This document shows, in pieces, positions 53,221 through 64,000 of a stretch of 64,000 nt of DNA. The stretch's first letter is position 1, and every line of letters starts with the position of its first letter. Source of the DNA: Agroathelia rolfsii (taxonomy: Eukaryota; Basidiomycota; Agaricomycetes; Amylocorticiales; Amylocorticiaceae); assembly GCA_018343915.1 (NCBI GenBank), contig JABRWF010000002.1, positions 3,100,001 through 3,164,000 on the forward strand, written 5' to 3'. The notes beneath the pieces were generated by a model that was not told where the DNA came from, did not search any database, and saw only the letters and a list, made by a program, of their open reading frames with translations. A program made the translations under genes and the position numbers.

Positions 53221-55210
53221 ATGCAGTACATTCCTATTGCAGCTGTCATTGCTGCCTCCACACTCGTTAGCGCGGCTCCTACTACTAGTAGTAGTGCTCA
53301 GGGTGTAAGCATCTTATCAGCGATCGTCAATTTGAAAGTGGCTGACATATCCGATCGTCCAGAAATGGGAACAATGTATGCAATGTCATCGTGCCATATT
53401 CGTCTTTTTCTAAACTCAAAGCGTTTGAATAGGTGGCGGTCTCAACTGGACTGGCAGTACGACCTGTGTTGACGGCTCCGTCTGTACTGAACAGAACAGC
53501 TACTATTGGCAGGTAGGGTTCTAGCTATTCCCAACGCAGTCTTATCTTAATCTTTCGCCGCACTATAGTGCCTTCCCACTACCTTCACTTCGTCGGCTGT
53601 CTCGACTGCGAGCTCCTGCGTCGTAATTCCTTCGTCGGCTGCCGTCAGTGAAAGGACCACTGCTAGCTCCAGCACGAATACCTTTGCGGTCACTTCTTCT
53701 TCCGGTGTCCAGGCTCTTTACGCCCAGTGCGGCGGTGAGAGCTGGACTGGTGGTACAGAGTGCGTCTCTGGATCCACCTGCGTGGAATACAACGCCTGGT
53801 ACAGTCAATGTGTACCTGGGACATCTTCCGACTCTGCCTCGTCTTCAGCGGTTGTCACGATGTCTACTGAGGTGTTCATCGCCAGCACTCAGTCTTCTTC
53901 GACCGTGGTCGTTACTACTCCTACCACAAGCGCTACACCTACCACCACGAGCGTTTCCACCCCTACTTCGACGACCATCAGCACATCATCCTCGTCGACC
54001 CATGTTACCTCTAGCTCCTCTGCTGTCGCTTCTTCTACCCACGCCAGCTCTACTTCTGTTGCCTCTGCGACTGCTAGCGCTAGCTCCGGCAGTTTGCCTT
54101 TCCTCGGTGGTGTGAACACTGCAGGCTACGATTTTTCGGTTTACACCGATGGCTCTTTCAGCGGTACCGGCCAGACCCCTCCCTCGTCTCAATACGCCCA
54201 CTTCGCTAACCAGGGTGCCAACATCTTCCGTATTCCATTCGCATGGCAGCTCATGACGCCCACTCTTGGTGGTGACATTGACGCAACCTGGTTCAGCACC
54301 TATGACACCACTGTTCAGGCTGCTCTCGCCACTGGTGCCTATGTCATCCTTGATCTCCACAACTACGCTCGCTGGAACGGTGGCATTGTCGGCCAGGGTG
54401 GACCCACCAACGCTCAGTTCGCCTCACTCTGGACTCAGTTGGCTGCCAAGTATGGTAGCAATGAGAAAGTCATTTTCGGTCTCATGAACGAGCCCCATGA
54501 TCTCAACGACATCTCTACCTGGGCTGCCTCCCTCCAAGCCGTCATCACCGCCGTCCGTGGTGCTGGCTCGATCAACTACCTGCTCCTGCCCGGCTCTACC
54601 TGGTCCCATGCCTCTGCTCTCCCCACTGAGGCTGGCCCTGATCTCTTGACGATCACCGACCCTCTTGGTGGCACTGACAAGCTGATCTTCGATGGTAAGC
54701 ACACCTTCCGCGCATATACTCTATACTCATCCATTTTACTAACTTTCTTTCTTACAGTCCACCAATACCTTGACAGCGACGGCAGCGGCACCAGCAACAC
54801 CTGCGCCACTAACAACGTTGATGTCCTGACAACTCTTGTCTCCTGGCTCAAGACCAACGGCCGCCAGGCTCTTCTGAGCGAGACCGGCGGTGGAAGCACC
54901 TCCTCTTGCGAGACCTAGTAAGGCCCATTTGTTAAACAGTCTTAATTTCCAAGGAACTCATCGAATTCTTCAACTTAGCCTCAACCAGGAGCTTTCCTAC
55001 GTTAAGGAGAACTCGGACTATATTGTTGGCTACACTGTCTGGGCCGCTGGTGCCTTTGATACTAGCTACGCCTTGACCGTCACTCCCAACTCCGACGGCA
55101 CTGACCAGGCTATCTGGACTGATGCCGGTTAGTTTTTAATTTTGCATATGGAAAGGATGTGGTGTATACTGATTGTTCTCTCCATTATAGTTGTTCCTAA
55201 TCTCCCTTAA
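53221..55210 (+). CDS. Secreted GH5 endo-beta-1,4-glucanase with two CBM1 modules
   Basis: Paralogue of the preceding gene. The signal peptide is [18 protein letters not shown]. The first CBM1 is assembled from the exon ending at 53304, a 13-nt exon (53363-53375) and 53433-53512: [28 protein letters not shown] plus C. A linker follows, then a second complete CBM1 in one exon ([14 protein letters not shown] ... [11 protein letters not shown]). A Ser/Thr linker leads to the GH5 domain: [64 protein letters not shown]. It ends VVPNLP at 55208-55210. Exon 53569-54694 is one uninterrupted block where the upstream copy has several introns. Catalytic Glu residues are intact. Two CBM1s in front of one GH5 is uncommon. 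Confidence 0.92.
53363..53375 (+). other. 13-nt micro-exon of the second cellulase
   Basis: AAATGGGAACAAT, preceded by CAG and followed by GTATGC. It encodes Lys-Trp-Glu-Gln and the first base of the first CBM1 Cys, making KWEQCGGLNWTG. The flanking introns are 58 and 57 bp. Confidence 0.8.
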
Positions 55211-56179
55211 ATCCCTCACGAGTTGAAGCTTAATACTGCATCCCCTAAACAATATCCGAAAATCAGGGAAAACCCTCCGTGTTGAACAAACTACATAGCT
55301 TTCGACGCATCCTCTCTTTTATCTTGCATACACTCTCTATCTTTCCTCTTTTATGGGATAGAATAGCATATCTCTTGCGTTTTGTGCATCTGCCACAAGA
55401 TGTCATTCCAGGTGATATTGATATTGCCTATACAGTACATGTGTACATCCCACTCGTTGACCGGGTGGACTCGGTTTCACCCGTTGATCGAGTGAAATGC
55501 AATGGATTTTCTGCTAGTTCCAAATATCTCACTGCGTGATACCCTATATTTGAGATAAGTAGATGAATAGGATTTGCATATAACCAGGTTCAAAGCTGGT
55601 AATACACTGTTGAGAAAATTTGTGAGCATAGATGCATATTAATATTCACCAATACAACGGATCCACTGGCAGCTAGAATGAAATGTAACTTGCTTTTCGT
55701 ATGATTATTGTATCGGGGTGATACATCAGCAGTGCGCTTGGATTTCCCTTTATCTTAAGCGCTCTACATATAAAAACAAATATGCAATGACTATTGGCAA
55801 GTACCCATGGGTGGGCTGTATATGTGCATAAATGACTTTAATAAACTGGCATACTAATCACAATATTTGTTGAACCATCATCTTGTGAGCTAGTAAGGCC
55901 GACAGAGCCTTCTCAATACTGCCAATCACCCAAGGTCAACATCAGCGGCCCCATGTAGTTGTACTACTGGTCACTTATAGTCCAGATTGCGGTCGATGCA
56001 AGTGGTGGCCGCGAAATGCACGCGCTGGGCCGCCACTTAACCGGATCACGCCCACGCTCTGTCTTGAGCGCGGCGCGCGACTCGGAACCGGAACAACATC
56101 ACCTTACTGTGAATTGTGTATTCAGCAAGCGGAAAACACTCAAGACAATCCACGAGCACTCTAGACCTTCGCCCCATGA
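55211..56179. other. Intergenic, second cellulase / PIG-C
   Basis: 969 bp. It contains an imperfect inverted repeat at 55451-55494 (outer arms CACTCG/CGAGTG, inner arms GGGTG/CACCC). AT-rich until about 55870. No gene. Confidence 0.45.
55451..55494. repeat. Imperfect inverted repeat
   Basis: CACTCGTTGACCGGGTG and, 10 bp later, CACCCGTTGATCGAGTG. The ends pair (6 and 5 bp) with mismatches between. About 240 bp past the cellulase stop. Function unknown; may be chance. Confidence 0.4.
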
Positions 56180-57439
56180 ATGTCATCTGGTGAACAATGG
56201 CAGAAAATCCTATGGAAGGAACAACCATATCCGGATAACTACATCCCGCCTCACGCATTTCTATCTTCACTCCGCCGCAATCGTATGTCTCGTGCAGCAT
56301 GTCCTCAGGCCGAGCACTCAATGGTCAACACGAATACACCCTGATTATACTCGTCTTTAGCCAATTTTAAGCCCTATACATACTGGCCACTTGTGTTTGC
56401 TTCGCTGCCCGTTGCCCAGCAACTGGCAGTCAATTTTATCTTCCTGGCTGTGTTTGTACGTGTTCACACCGGCCTACTTGACCCTCGTGTACTTGTGTGG
56501 ATATCAATCGGATGCTTCCTGGTCGGATATGGTATCTGGGAGACATTCTACTGGGGCGTCCATGGTGGACCACCGCGTGTTGCGCGCAGTGCGTTTTATA
56601 TCCTTTTTTCGTCAAGTGCGTCTACGAGCCATAGTTGACCGAACAATCAAATTTCAGTGACCAAGGCCATCAAATCTTCGATCCTCGTGTTTCTAACATT
56701 GTTGGCGGTCTCCCCTGTGCTTCGGACGCTGACAGCAGCCACGTCGTCAGACTCCATCTGGGCGCTTTCAGCGTGCTTGTTCATCCTTCACATACTATTA
56801 GGGGACTATACACCGGCATTCATCGGTAATAAACGTGGAGAACGGTAGGCCAATTTGCTCTTTTCTTGCTCTTGATTCTCCCCCCCCCCCCTGAGCTGTC
56901 ACTGACTTGTTAACAAGGCTCATCTCAGTTCTGTCCATGAATGCCGCTATATCGGCCTCTGTGGTGCTCGCCTCACGATTACAGAGCGATTTGGCAGTGT
57001 TCGGGTTAACCCTATATGCTGTCCAGGCCTTTGCCCTGTTCCCTATCCTTCGTCGGCGGATCCAGGTTTGTTTTGTTATTCTTCATTTCACCTGGAATAC
57101 ATGAAATCTTATTGTGAATGTCAAATACTCCCCCTCCTTATACACTGTCAGACTGTTCATGTTTCTCTGCAAATTTTATTAACCGTGCTACTGTACTCTA
57201 CATGCATATGCATGACAGCATCCCTCTCAAAAACGGTCAGCTACCTGTACATGGCTATCCTCTCGGCCATAATCTTCGTCGCTCCCGGGGTCTTGTTGTG
57301 GGCGCAGCGCTATAAAAAGTACGTAACCACGACTAACACACGTGTAAATGAAATTGTTTGTTCATCATTGGTTCTGGACTATCTCCACTACAGTGAAATC
57401 AGAGGCCCATGGGATGTCGCTGTTCCCAAAGTTAATTAA
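56180..57439 (+). CDS. GPI2: PIG-C/GPI2, GPI-GlcNAc transferase subunit
   Basis: ER membrane subunit of the complex that adds GlcNAc to phosphatidylinositol in the first step of GPI-anchor synthesis. Six exons: 56180-56282, 56361-56588, 56658-56844, 56918-57065, 57152-57318 and 57394-57439. They give 292 aa. The ATG at 56180 gives MSSGEQWQKILWKEQPYPDN, the family start (QP-PDNY), with SSLRRN-PNFKPYTYW across the first intron. Hydrophobic segments follow, then the conserved AVSPVLRTLTAATSSDSIW, ISVLSMNAAISASVVLASRL and AVQAFALFPILRRRI. The C-terminal GPWDVAVPKVN matches the family's GPWDEA ending. The acceptor at 56360, not 56371, keeps the frame. Confidence 0.9.
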
Positions 57440-57483
57440 TGCTTCGTATTCCTTCGATCCATATGGTGGTGGTACAAAGGAGG

Positions 57484-57502
57484 AGAGAGAGAGAGAGAGA
57501 GA
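57484..57502 (+). repeat. GA dinucleotide microsatellite
   Basis: Perfect (GA) run about 45 bp after the GPI2 stop codon. Confidence 0.8.
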
Positions 57503-58618
57503 ACCTGAGCAAGCAGAAAGGGAAATGCGTGCACTCCTGCCGACGATGGTGTGCTATTGGACGAGGCAGCGTTCGATCATCAAATCATAACTACTTATAT
57601 TCATGCTAAGCCTTCTTTCCTAGTCTACTTATTCATCATCGAGTGACAGGATTGATACAGCTAGCAAAGTCCGTGTTCATTCGATTCATCGCCGCAATCT
57701 CACCATGCGGATTCAATGTTACTCGCCGGACCGCGAACATGATGATTATCCTGCCCGCCTCAGCCGTGGAAGCCCTCTTAGTACGGGCGCCGGTAGTACC
57801 TTTGGATATGGATATGTTGAAGCCTTGTATCGTTGGCCCGTACTCCGTCGTAATGGTTCCGGACTCGGACCAGCGCGCCCCTCTGACGTAATAATGGCAG
57901 TGAAGGGTGTATCTAATTGACATCAGCGCTAACTCGACTTTACATCTATCCATTCTTCTTTACGCTACGCTCTTTATGCACTGTGGAATGGAAGCGACGA
58001 ATCGTCCATGGCTATCAGATCTTTTACTAGAAAGAAGAATTTTCTCATTCTTTTTCCCCTTTATCTTCTTTTTGACTAGGTTGCACGCGCCAAGTCATAA
58101 GATTAACCGCCGCGAACGCACGCGCCATGTATCTATGAAAAGCATATAGTAGTTGATGAACATCTTGGAACGTTGTAACTTTGACAGGAGTATGTTCATC
58201 CACACTGACGGCGTTGCGCCGCGCCTAGTTTGTGTGATGTGCGTGTCCTACGCGCGCGGTCTATCTATTCCATCGAGGTAGTGAGGCTGAAGAAGCTCTC
58301 ATGGCAGCGTTGACATTCTTCCGGCCATTGCATGAAATTCAGTCAGCTTGAACTGTGTATGCCTCTCCCTGTCAGCTTTGCTTTCGGTCAATGATCACCT
58401 GTCCTTCATTTCCAAGGTGTAACCAAAAAAAGGCATCGTATTTCTTTCTTTCTTTCTTTTTTTCAAATGACCTGTTTATCGCGATTCGCGATCGCGCTAT
58501 TCCCTTCACTGGTACGCTCTTGCCAGACCCAAAACTGATGACTTGATTCCCTCCGCCGTGACACGGTCAGCGGGGGACTTTGATCCCGACTTACTTCCGA
58601 CCCTCTCGCCGTAAGTTG

Positions 58619-58642
58619 TTCATCATCATCATCATCATCATC
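58619..58642 (+). repeat. CAT trinucleotide microsatellite
   Basis: Perfect run of (CAT/ATC) repeats in non-coding DNA. Confidence 0.8.
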
Positions 58643-60622
58643 ACCGCCATCATCGTGCATCGTCATCACTGTCCCATATTTGGAGCCTCCTTCTCGAATC
58701 TTTTTTTTTTTCCAGACACTGCCGCCGAGCGGCCGAGGGAGCTGCAAAACCGGGGTCAGAAAGAATAGAAAAGCAAATAGAAAGAAGGGGAAAGAGCGCA
58801 CCCTAGAGGTGGTCATGATAACGATGAAAAGATGGCTCAGAGAGGAGCAGCCATGTGTACTTACAGTGAAAGCATATACAAGAAGAATACTTTTTTTTTT
58901 TAAATACTTGCGATCAACTATCATCCATCCGTCTGTTCCTCGCGGTTCTTTTCTTGTCTGTCTGCCTGCCTGCAAGCATCCATACACATGCACATGCACA
59001 TGCGCATGACAGGTTGATATAATCTCCCCCTCCCCCCTTCCCCCTTCCCCAACACTGGCACTCAGACCAGAAGATTCGCCGGAATAGACCGCCTTGTCGG
59101 GGAAGGGGGGGGGAGGTTATTGTCATTCAAATTTTAGATTCAGTCCTGATTCGGAGATGAAGATGATCATTTGCACCACTACTAATAGCAAGACGGAACT
59201 AGACTATATGTATTGATTGGTTATATGATACCTACCCTTTACAGTTGATAGGGGGAATCTGGGGGTCGAAGGCCCTGCCGATTAGAATTATCATGATCAT
59301 CTATGAAGGCGCCGTTGTCAGTCACGGTGGAGAGGAACAAGGAGATCCGGGAGGGAAGGAGGGTGGGAGGACGCGTGATCGCGTGATCCATCATCAAACC
59401 GTCCAAACACGGTCAGCTGACCCACCCATCCTAAAAAGAAATCTTCTCTCAGCTGCAGTGCGCTGATTCGTTTGTGCCGCTTGATGCGTGTCTGTGTATG
59501 CGTGTGTGTCTGGGCTTTGCCATGATCTTTCTCTCATAGGCCGACATGTCAAGCCAAATGGGGCACAGGAAGTGCCCGGGGGGCAGACGTTGAGGGGAAA
59601 AAAAAAAAAGAAGAAGACTTGAAAGTATGGGAGACAAACCCGGGGATATCACAAGTCCCCATTTTTCTGGCGCTCCATCAACCCCAGGTTTTTTGTTTTT
59701 GTCTTCTTTGTTCTTTTATATTTTCATTTCTTCGGTTTCCCCCTTGCCCATTTGATATGTGACGGCCGGTGCTGCCAGAGCGTCGTATTTCGCAAATGAA
59801 ACGCTAAATAGGGTATGAGAAGCTGGGAAGGAAGAGGAAGACACGCAAGAAAAAGGAAAGGAAACCGGGGCCGGTTCGAGTTATGAATGCCAGCCCGAGT
59901 GCTGGTGGTGCTGGTGGGGTAAGTCAAAAATGCAAATTAATATCATTGGTCAAGTGCAGCAGGTCAATAGATAGTATTACAAGCAAAAAAAAAAAAAAAT
60001 TGCGACGATGGTAATAGGATGAGTCTGAGGATAACAGTCAATAAGGGGGGGGGGAGGGGGAAGAGATAACAGCGTGAACAATATGTGACAAAGAAAATTC
60101 CGGTACAGATAGTAATGATGACAGTGATGATGGTCGTGAGAGTACGAGAGTGAGAGAAACAGAAAGACGTTAATAATCAAGACAACAACAAGAGTTACCA
60201 ACACGAGCACACGACAGTAAATGAAATACAACAGAGAGGAGAGGAAAAGAGAACAAGGCCTAGATGTAAATCAAGAGTAGGGCGGCAGGATCTGTAACTT
60301 TTTTGGAAGAAAAGAAAAGATGTTATAAGCTTGCCTAGGGTTCATGTGGTACATATAAAAAAGGGAAAAATGTGCATCATGGGATTGATTGAAAAATGTG
60401 CGTGCAAAGTCATGGGGTCTCGGTCGGCCGGAAGACAACGATGATGAGTTGGAAAGGAAAGACACTTTTTAATTCTCTGTGTTTACTCTTTTGCTGTTGT
60501 GGGCTATAAGATCATGATCATAGGAGGCTGTTTTGCGCTTTTGTGCGTGTGTGCAAATGTGTGCGCGTGAGTGCGTTGTGCCGTAGGCAGGAGGGCATCT
60601 ATCCATCTTGCCGAGTAAAAGC

Positions 60623-62111
60623 TTAATCTTCTTCTTCGCTCAAGCGACGCTTCTTAGCAGGAGGCGGTGTTCCACTGGCAGAGAGTCCCATGGAGATCCC
60701 TCGGTCTTTCAGCGTATCTGCTGCGACGCGAGAGGCGCTATCGGACTTTTTGCGTGCACGTGTGCGGCGTAGGGCTCCAAACGACTGCGCCTTGATAACG
60801 GCGAGCGAGCTAGAGCTTTGCAGCATCTCCGGCGAAGCCGAACGGCTCTCCGCGCCATGTGAAGGGCTTCCCACGACGGGCGGCTGCAGCAATGGGGGCG
60901 AGCCACGCTCGCTGCCACTCGCGCCGTGACGGTCGGATCCGTCTACGGCTGTCGTTGGCGCATTTGTCGTCGTCGCTAGTAGGTTTGACAGGGGCATTGG
61001 CGGAGGAATGCTGCCATCGCCTAGGGCCGTTCTACGGGCGCCAAGACGGTGGCGCACAGCATCACTGCCAGGGCCTGCTCCCGTGACGGAGACATCGGCC
61101 CCAGTTGCCGCAAGGGATGGACGACCATACGGATAGTCCGGCCTGTCCCGGTTTGCAGAGGCTTCGTAGCCATAAGAATACAGTGGAGGTGTAGAAGAAG
61201 ACGGGGATGAGCGTATGGTGTCAGTGGCGTATACGAACGGAGCAGCAGCGGCAGCTGCGTCCAATGATGTGATGGGCACTTTGCGATCTTCTGTCGCGAA
61301 GGTGGTGGCATATGCCAATTCGGAGCCCGCTTGTGTCGGGCTGACGCCGTCCGTGGTCGATGTGTTCATGATGGGCGACCAATGGTGGGGACGGCTCGAT
61401 GAGGGCATGGTGTACGAATACGAATTGTATTTGACAGCTGTTGCGGAGTCGATGTTGGATGGTGCCTCGTCGCTGGAGGCGCTGTAAGTCGATGGCGCAT
61501 ATTCAGAAGCTGCGGCGTATGATGGCCTCGAAGATGAGGTGGGATCGGTGGCAACTGTTAAGCCATTGCTGTTGGCACTGCCATAGTGGGCTCCAGGTCG
61601 GGTAAGGACCGGGCTCGCGTTGTTGAGATGCGCTGGGGCATAGTGCGTTGGAGAAACGGGAGGCGGGGGCAGGATGCTGTCATCACTATGCTTGCGACTC
61701 TGGACAAAGGTGCGCCAGAATTCTTCACGTTCTCTGGCCTGGAGACGGACGGTGTCACTGTCGCGCTTGGCGCGGTCGGCCTTCTGGAGTGCTTCACGGA
61801 CAGATGCCTGAAGCTGGACGACGACGACTTCGAGGCTGCTTACTATATCAAATGACAAGGCACAAAGTCAAGAATGATTATGAGTATATATATAAGCCAA
61901 CAAGACACAGAGAGAGAGAGAAGAGAGCAGCTAGTAGCGCACCAGTCTCTTCAAGAGTAGCAATGTAGTTTGCACGGCGGGCACGGAAGGCAGCCTGTGC
62001 ATCAGCATTTTTCTTTTTCCTGACGGCGACATCAGCGACTCTGGTAGCAGACATGTCAGAGTCGTGGCGGTGGTGAGAGAGAGCCAGAGGGGAGCTGATA
62101 TCTGCTGGCAT
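60623..62111 (-). CDS. bZIP transcription factor
   Basis: 462-aa nuclear regulator from two exons, 61943-62111 and 60623-61842, with a 100-bp intron between basic region and zipper. The ATG at 62111 (MPADISSPL) is used; a longer reading to 62210 begins TTG, and MSATRVADV at 62054 is an alternative. The basic region is KKKNADAQAAFRARRANYI, with the Asn-x7-Arg spacing, followed by TLEETVSSLEVVVVQLQ as a short zipper and a charged coiled coil. The remaining 370 residues are Ser/Pro/Ala-rich and probably disordered, with a basic patch (LRRTRARKKSDS) and a C-terminal nuclear-localisation-like PPAKKRRLSEEED. A large pyrimidine-rich leader lies upstream. Targets unknown. Confidence 0.87.
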
Positions 62112-62946
62112 GGAGGATGGGAATGATGGTGGTGGTGGTGGTATATAGCCACAGGCAAAGGCCAGAGGCGGGAATAAGGAAGAAGAAGAAGACAGAGCGA
62201 GAGAGGGCAAGGCTGTGGAACAAGTGCTTGTAAGGAGACTCTATAAAGAAATCAAACATAAGAATTGGCCAGGGCACGATGCCCGTTCTGTCCGCGGCCA
62301 TATTTGCCTGATATCAATCCTAATCCCAAATGTGTTGCATGCGACTGGGCGTCCCCTTGAACATGTTGTGTCTATCCTATCCTATTCCAAGTGCCAATCA
62401 TCAGCTAGCATACCTCACCCGTGTCGCACGTCCGTGCAGATCACACAAGCCCCTTCATCCTTCCTGCTGCCTTTGCAATTATGAACCGGTTCATATTATT
62501 TCGCAACTTCCTTCGGACTTGCCACCCATCAAGTCCGACGACGCGTAGCCGTGAAATCTAGTCGCTTTTTTTTTTTTTTTTTTTTTTCTTCAATCATTCT
62601 CTTCTTGCCTCGAGCCCTGCCTGTCTGCACTCGTGGCGCCAGTCGCCGGCCACGCCTTTACATGTTATCCCCCACTAACCGATGATGCATGATGGCTCCC
62701 CATAGAATTTCCTGCTTTTTTCTTTTTCTTTCCCTTATTCTATTGTCTCCTCATTTTTTTTTATAGTCTTATTCATTGCTGCTAGCTTAGTCTATCTGTC
62801 TGTCTCTGTCGCCACTATAGTAATGGATAATATAGCTACGATATAGACTCTCAATATATTAGTATGGTACGACATATAATACATCTCAAAGCCTTGTTGG
62901 GCTAGCGAGGCACACAAACAAGCATTGTCGAGTCAACAAACAAATT
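62112..62946. other. Intergenic, bZIP promoter / APC4 3' end
   Basis: 835 bp. It contains a T22 run (62566-62587), further T-rich runs to about 62770 and a CT-rich leader of the bZIP gene. No gene. Confidence 0.5.
62566..62587. repeat. T22 homopolymer
   Basis: Uninterrupted run of 22 T in the intergenic region. Confidence 0.85.
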
Positions 62947-64000
62947 CTATTCCGACGCCGCTTCCTCGTCTTCTTCGGGCCCCTCTTCGTCCTCTGCATC
63001 ATCTTCATCATCCTCATCCCCCTCGAGATCCAGCATCTCGAGCCCTGTGCCGTCCCCATCCAGTACAACGGCCACCCTACGCCCCACGCGTCCGTTCACG
63101 GCAAGTGCAACGTTGGCGCTTGTGATGGTGGGCAAGGCACGGCTCCGCCGGATTTGAATAGGCCCCGCCAAAACCTGTGTATGAAGTATGTGTGCGATAG
63201 AGTGAATAATGCAAAAAAAAAAAGCGTGCATGTAAACAATGCGGCACGTGTCAAACAATTGACCCATCCGTCCCCATACGAAGCAGAAAGAAAGAAAGAA
63301 GAAAATAAAAATATTCAAATGTCAATGATAAGTCAGTTCGTTCCCCCCAAGCGTCACCGTATACAAACACGGCGTTTGCAGTTATCCGCAACCGAACAAA
63401 CGGGAAGGCAGTAAAGAAGAAGAAGAAGAAGAAGAAGGATGAATAAAGAAGACCATGGCGGACAACGAGGCAATGTATAGTGCAAGATCGGTTTATTCAG
63501 TTTTTTTAATATATTTTTTCACGATTTTTATTATTGGGGAAGCTCTAGTTAGCCTTTCTTGCCCTTCATAATAAATGGGGGTAATAGAAAACGAGAGAGG
63601 GCACTCACGTGTCCGGCGCGCCACTCCTGGAAAGCTGCCGCCGCCAGGTGTTCACGACTGGAGCCGCTTGTATCGCTGAGAAGCTCTTGATAGCGCGCGT
63701 CGTGGTAGGTCGCCGTCACTACGACTGTACCGCCTGCAAAAAGAAGTTGACCGTGAGGATCATGCTCCGTGGTGGGCCAATAATTAGTGGAGAGAGGGGG
63801 AGAAAAGAAAAGAAAAACCAAACAGCATGGATCATCATTCAAAGAACACACTCACGTTCGTCGCCTGTGTCATAGACGAGCACAAGCGTTTCATCATCGA
63901 AGAAATCAAACTGCTGCACGCTGCCTCCTGTGCTGGTGCTGCCGCTGCCAGCTGTCGTGACAGGACTACAATCAATCATGGCCACGCTTGACGTCTGTTG
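62947..64000 (-). CDS. APC4: Anaphase-promoting complex subunit 4, C-terminal part
   Basis: Partial gene running off the right edge. The visible exons read MIDCSPVTTAGSGSTSTGG, VQQFDFFDDETLVLVYDTGDE (about 63990-63855), then RGTVVVTATYHDARYQELL ... AFQEWRAGH (63609-63735). The last exon (62947-63174) reads VLAGPIQIRRSRALPTITS, VALAVNGRVGRRVAVVLDGDG and LEMLDLEGDEDDEDD, ending in an acidic tail. The FDDETLVLVY, AVNGRxGRRVxxVLD and acidic-tail pattern is that of fungal APC4 C-termini. APC4 is a scaffold of the ubiquitin ligase that drives mitotic exit. The intron 63175-63608 is 434 bp, several times longer than others here, and may hide an exon I could not see. An alternative read-through would end at 63549. 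Confidence 0.75.
63413..63437 (+). repeat. AAG trinucleotide microsatellite in an APC4 intron
   Basis: (AAG) run within the long intron 63175-63608; CTT-rich on the transcribed strand. Confidence 0.75.

Larger units (their letters stand above)
57440..60622. other. 3.2 kb gene-free region between convergent genes
   Basis: The longest gap in the window, between the 3' ends of GPI2 and the bZIP gene. It holds a GA repeat (about 57484-57502), a CAT repeat (58619-58642), several homopolymers (A, T, C and G runs of 10-14) and long purine-rich top-strand stretches (59800-60450). Open frames here (for example 57636-57953) are low-complexity or have no recognisable domain. I see no tRNA. A long 3' UTR of the bZIP gene or a non-coding RNA gene would fit. 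Confidence 0.5.

Noticed and set aside
55451..55494. Inverted repeat as a transposon end or terminator
   Set aside because: A single imperfect copy with no partner, transposase or target-site duplication seen; listed only as a repeat.
57636..57953. Overlapping open frames on both strands after GPI2
   Set aside because: Composition-driven, no recognisable domain, and they overlap each other on opposite strands.
58463..59009. Long frames over repeats and homopolymers
   Set aside because: Encode low-complexity sequence from microsatellites (poly-Asp, poly-Phe, poly-Ile).

Overview
This is a gene-dense stretch of fungal nuclear DNA, most likely from a mushroom-forming basidiomycete (Agaricomycetes). 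The evidence is that most genes are cut by many short GT-AG introns (typically 50-100 bp) and that intergenic gaps are short. The gene content is also typically fungal: a Zn2Cys6 regulator, cellulases with a fungal cellulose-binding module, exocyst subunits, GPI-anchor synthesis and ceramide glucosylation. I cannot name the species. Twenty-one protein-coding genes are supported, one of them running off the right edge. I see no tRNA, rRNA, CRISPR array, intact transposon or viral element.

Layout. 0.2-8.7 kb: methionine aminopeptidase 2 (-), an Isc1-type inositol phosphosphingolipid phospholipase (-), an NTF2-like p15/Nxt1 protein (+) and the DEAH splicing helicase Prp22 (-). 9.5-23.1 kb: a Zn2Cys6 transcription factor (-), exocyst Sec3 (-), a homeodomain protein (+), ceramide glucosyltransferase (-) and a TatD nuclease (-). 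24-29 kb: a Prm10/ThrE-like transporter, a small unrecognised protein and a catalytically dead RNase III-like/dsRBD protein (all +). 29.4-41.7 kb: two SNF2 ATPases, a Rad5/HLTF-like RING protein (+) and a CHD/Mit1-like remodeller (-), on either side of a SAM methyltransferase (+). 42-49.6 kb: a lipid-droplet hydrolase (-), exocyst Sec8 (+) and a Cup1-like LYR protein (-). 50.4-55.2 kb: a tandem pair of secreted GH5 cellulases (+). 56.2-64 kb: PIG-C/GPI2 (+), a 3.2 kb gene-free gap, a bZIP factor (-) and the C-terminal part of APC4 (-).

Most genes are unrelated housekeeping functions and nothing resembles a secondary-metabolite or defence cluster. Looser links are that Sec3 and Sec8 belong to one complex, that the Isc1-like and glucosylceramide enzymes both act on sphingolipids, and that the two cellulases form a real tandem duplication with matching TATA boxes. 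The most unusual features are at the splicing level. There is an 8-nt micro-exon carrying the first zinc-cluster cysteine, a 13-nt first coding exon followed by a 9-nt micro-exon in the TatD gene, and a 13-nt micro-exon in a CBM1. An in-frame 57-nt intron is hidden in a dsRBD, and one 3' splice site is preceded by C16-A14. One cellulase paralogue has an intron-free block of about 1.1 kb. All exon models were derived by eye from splice signals and family motifs.
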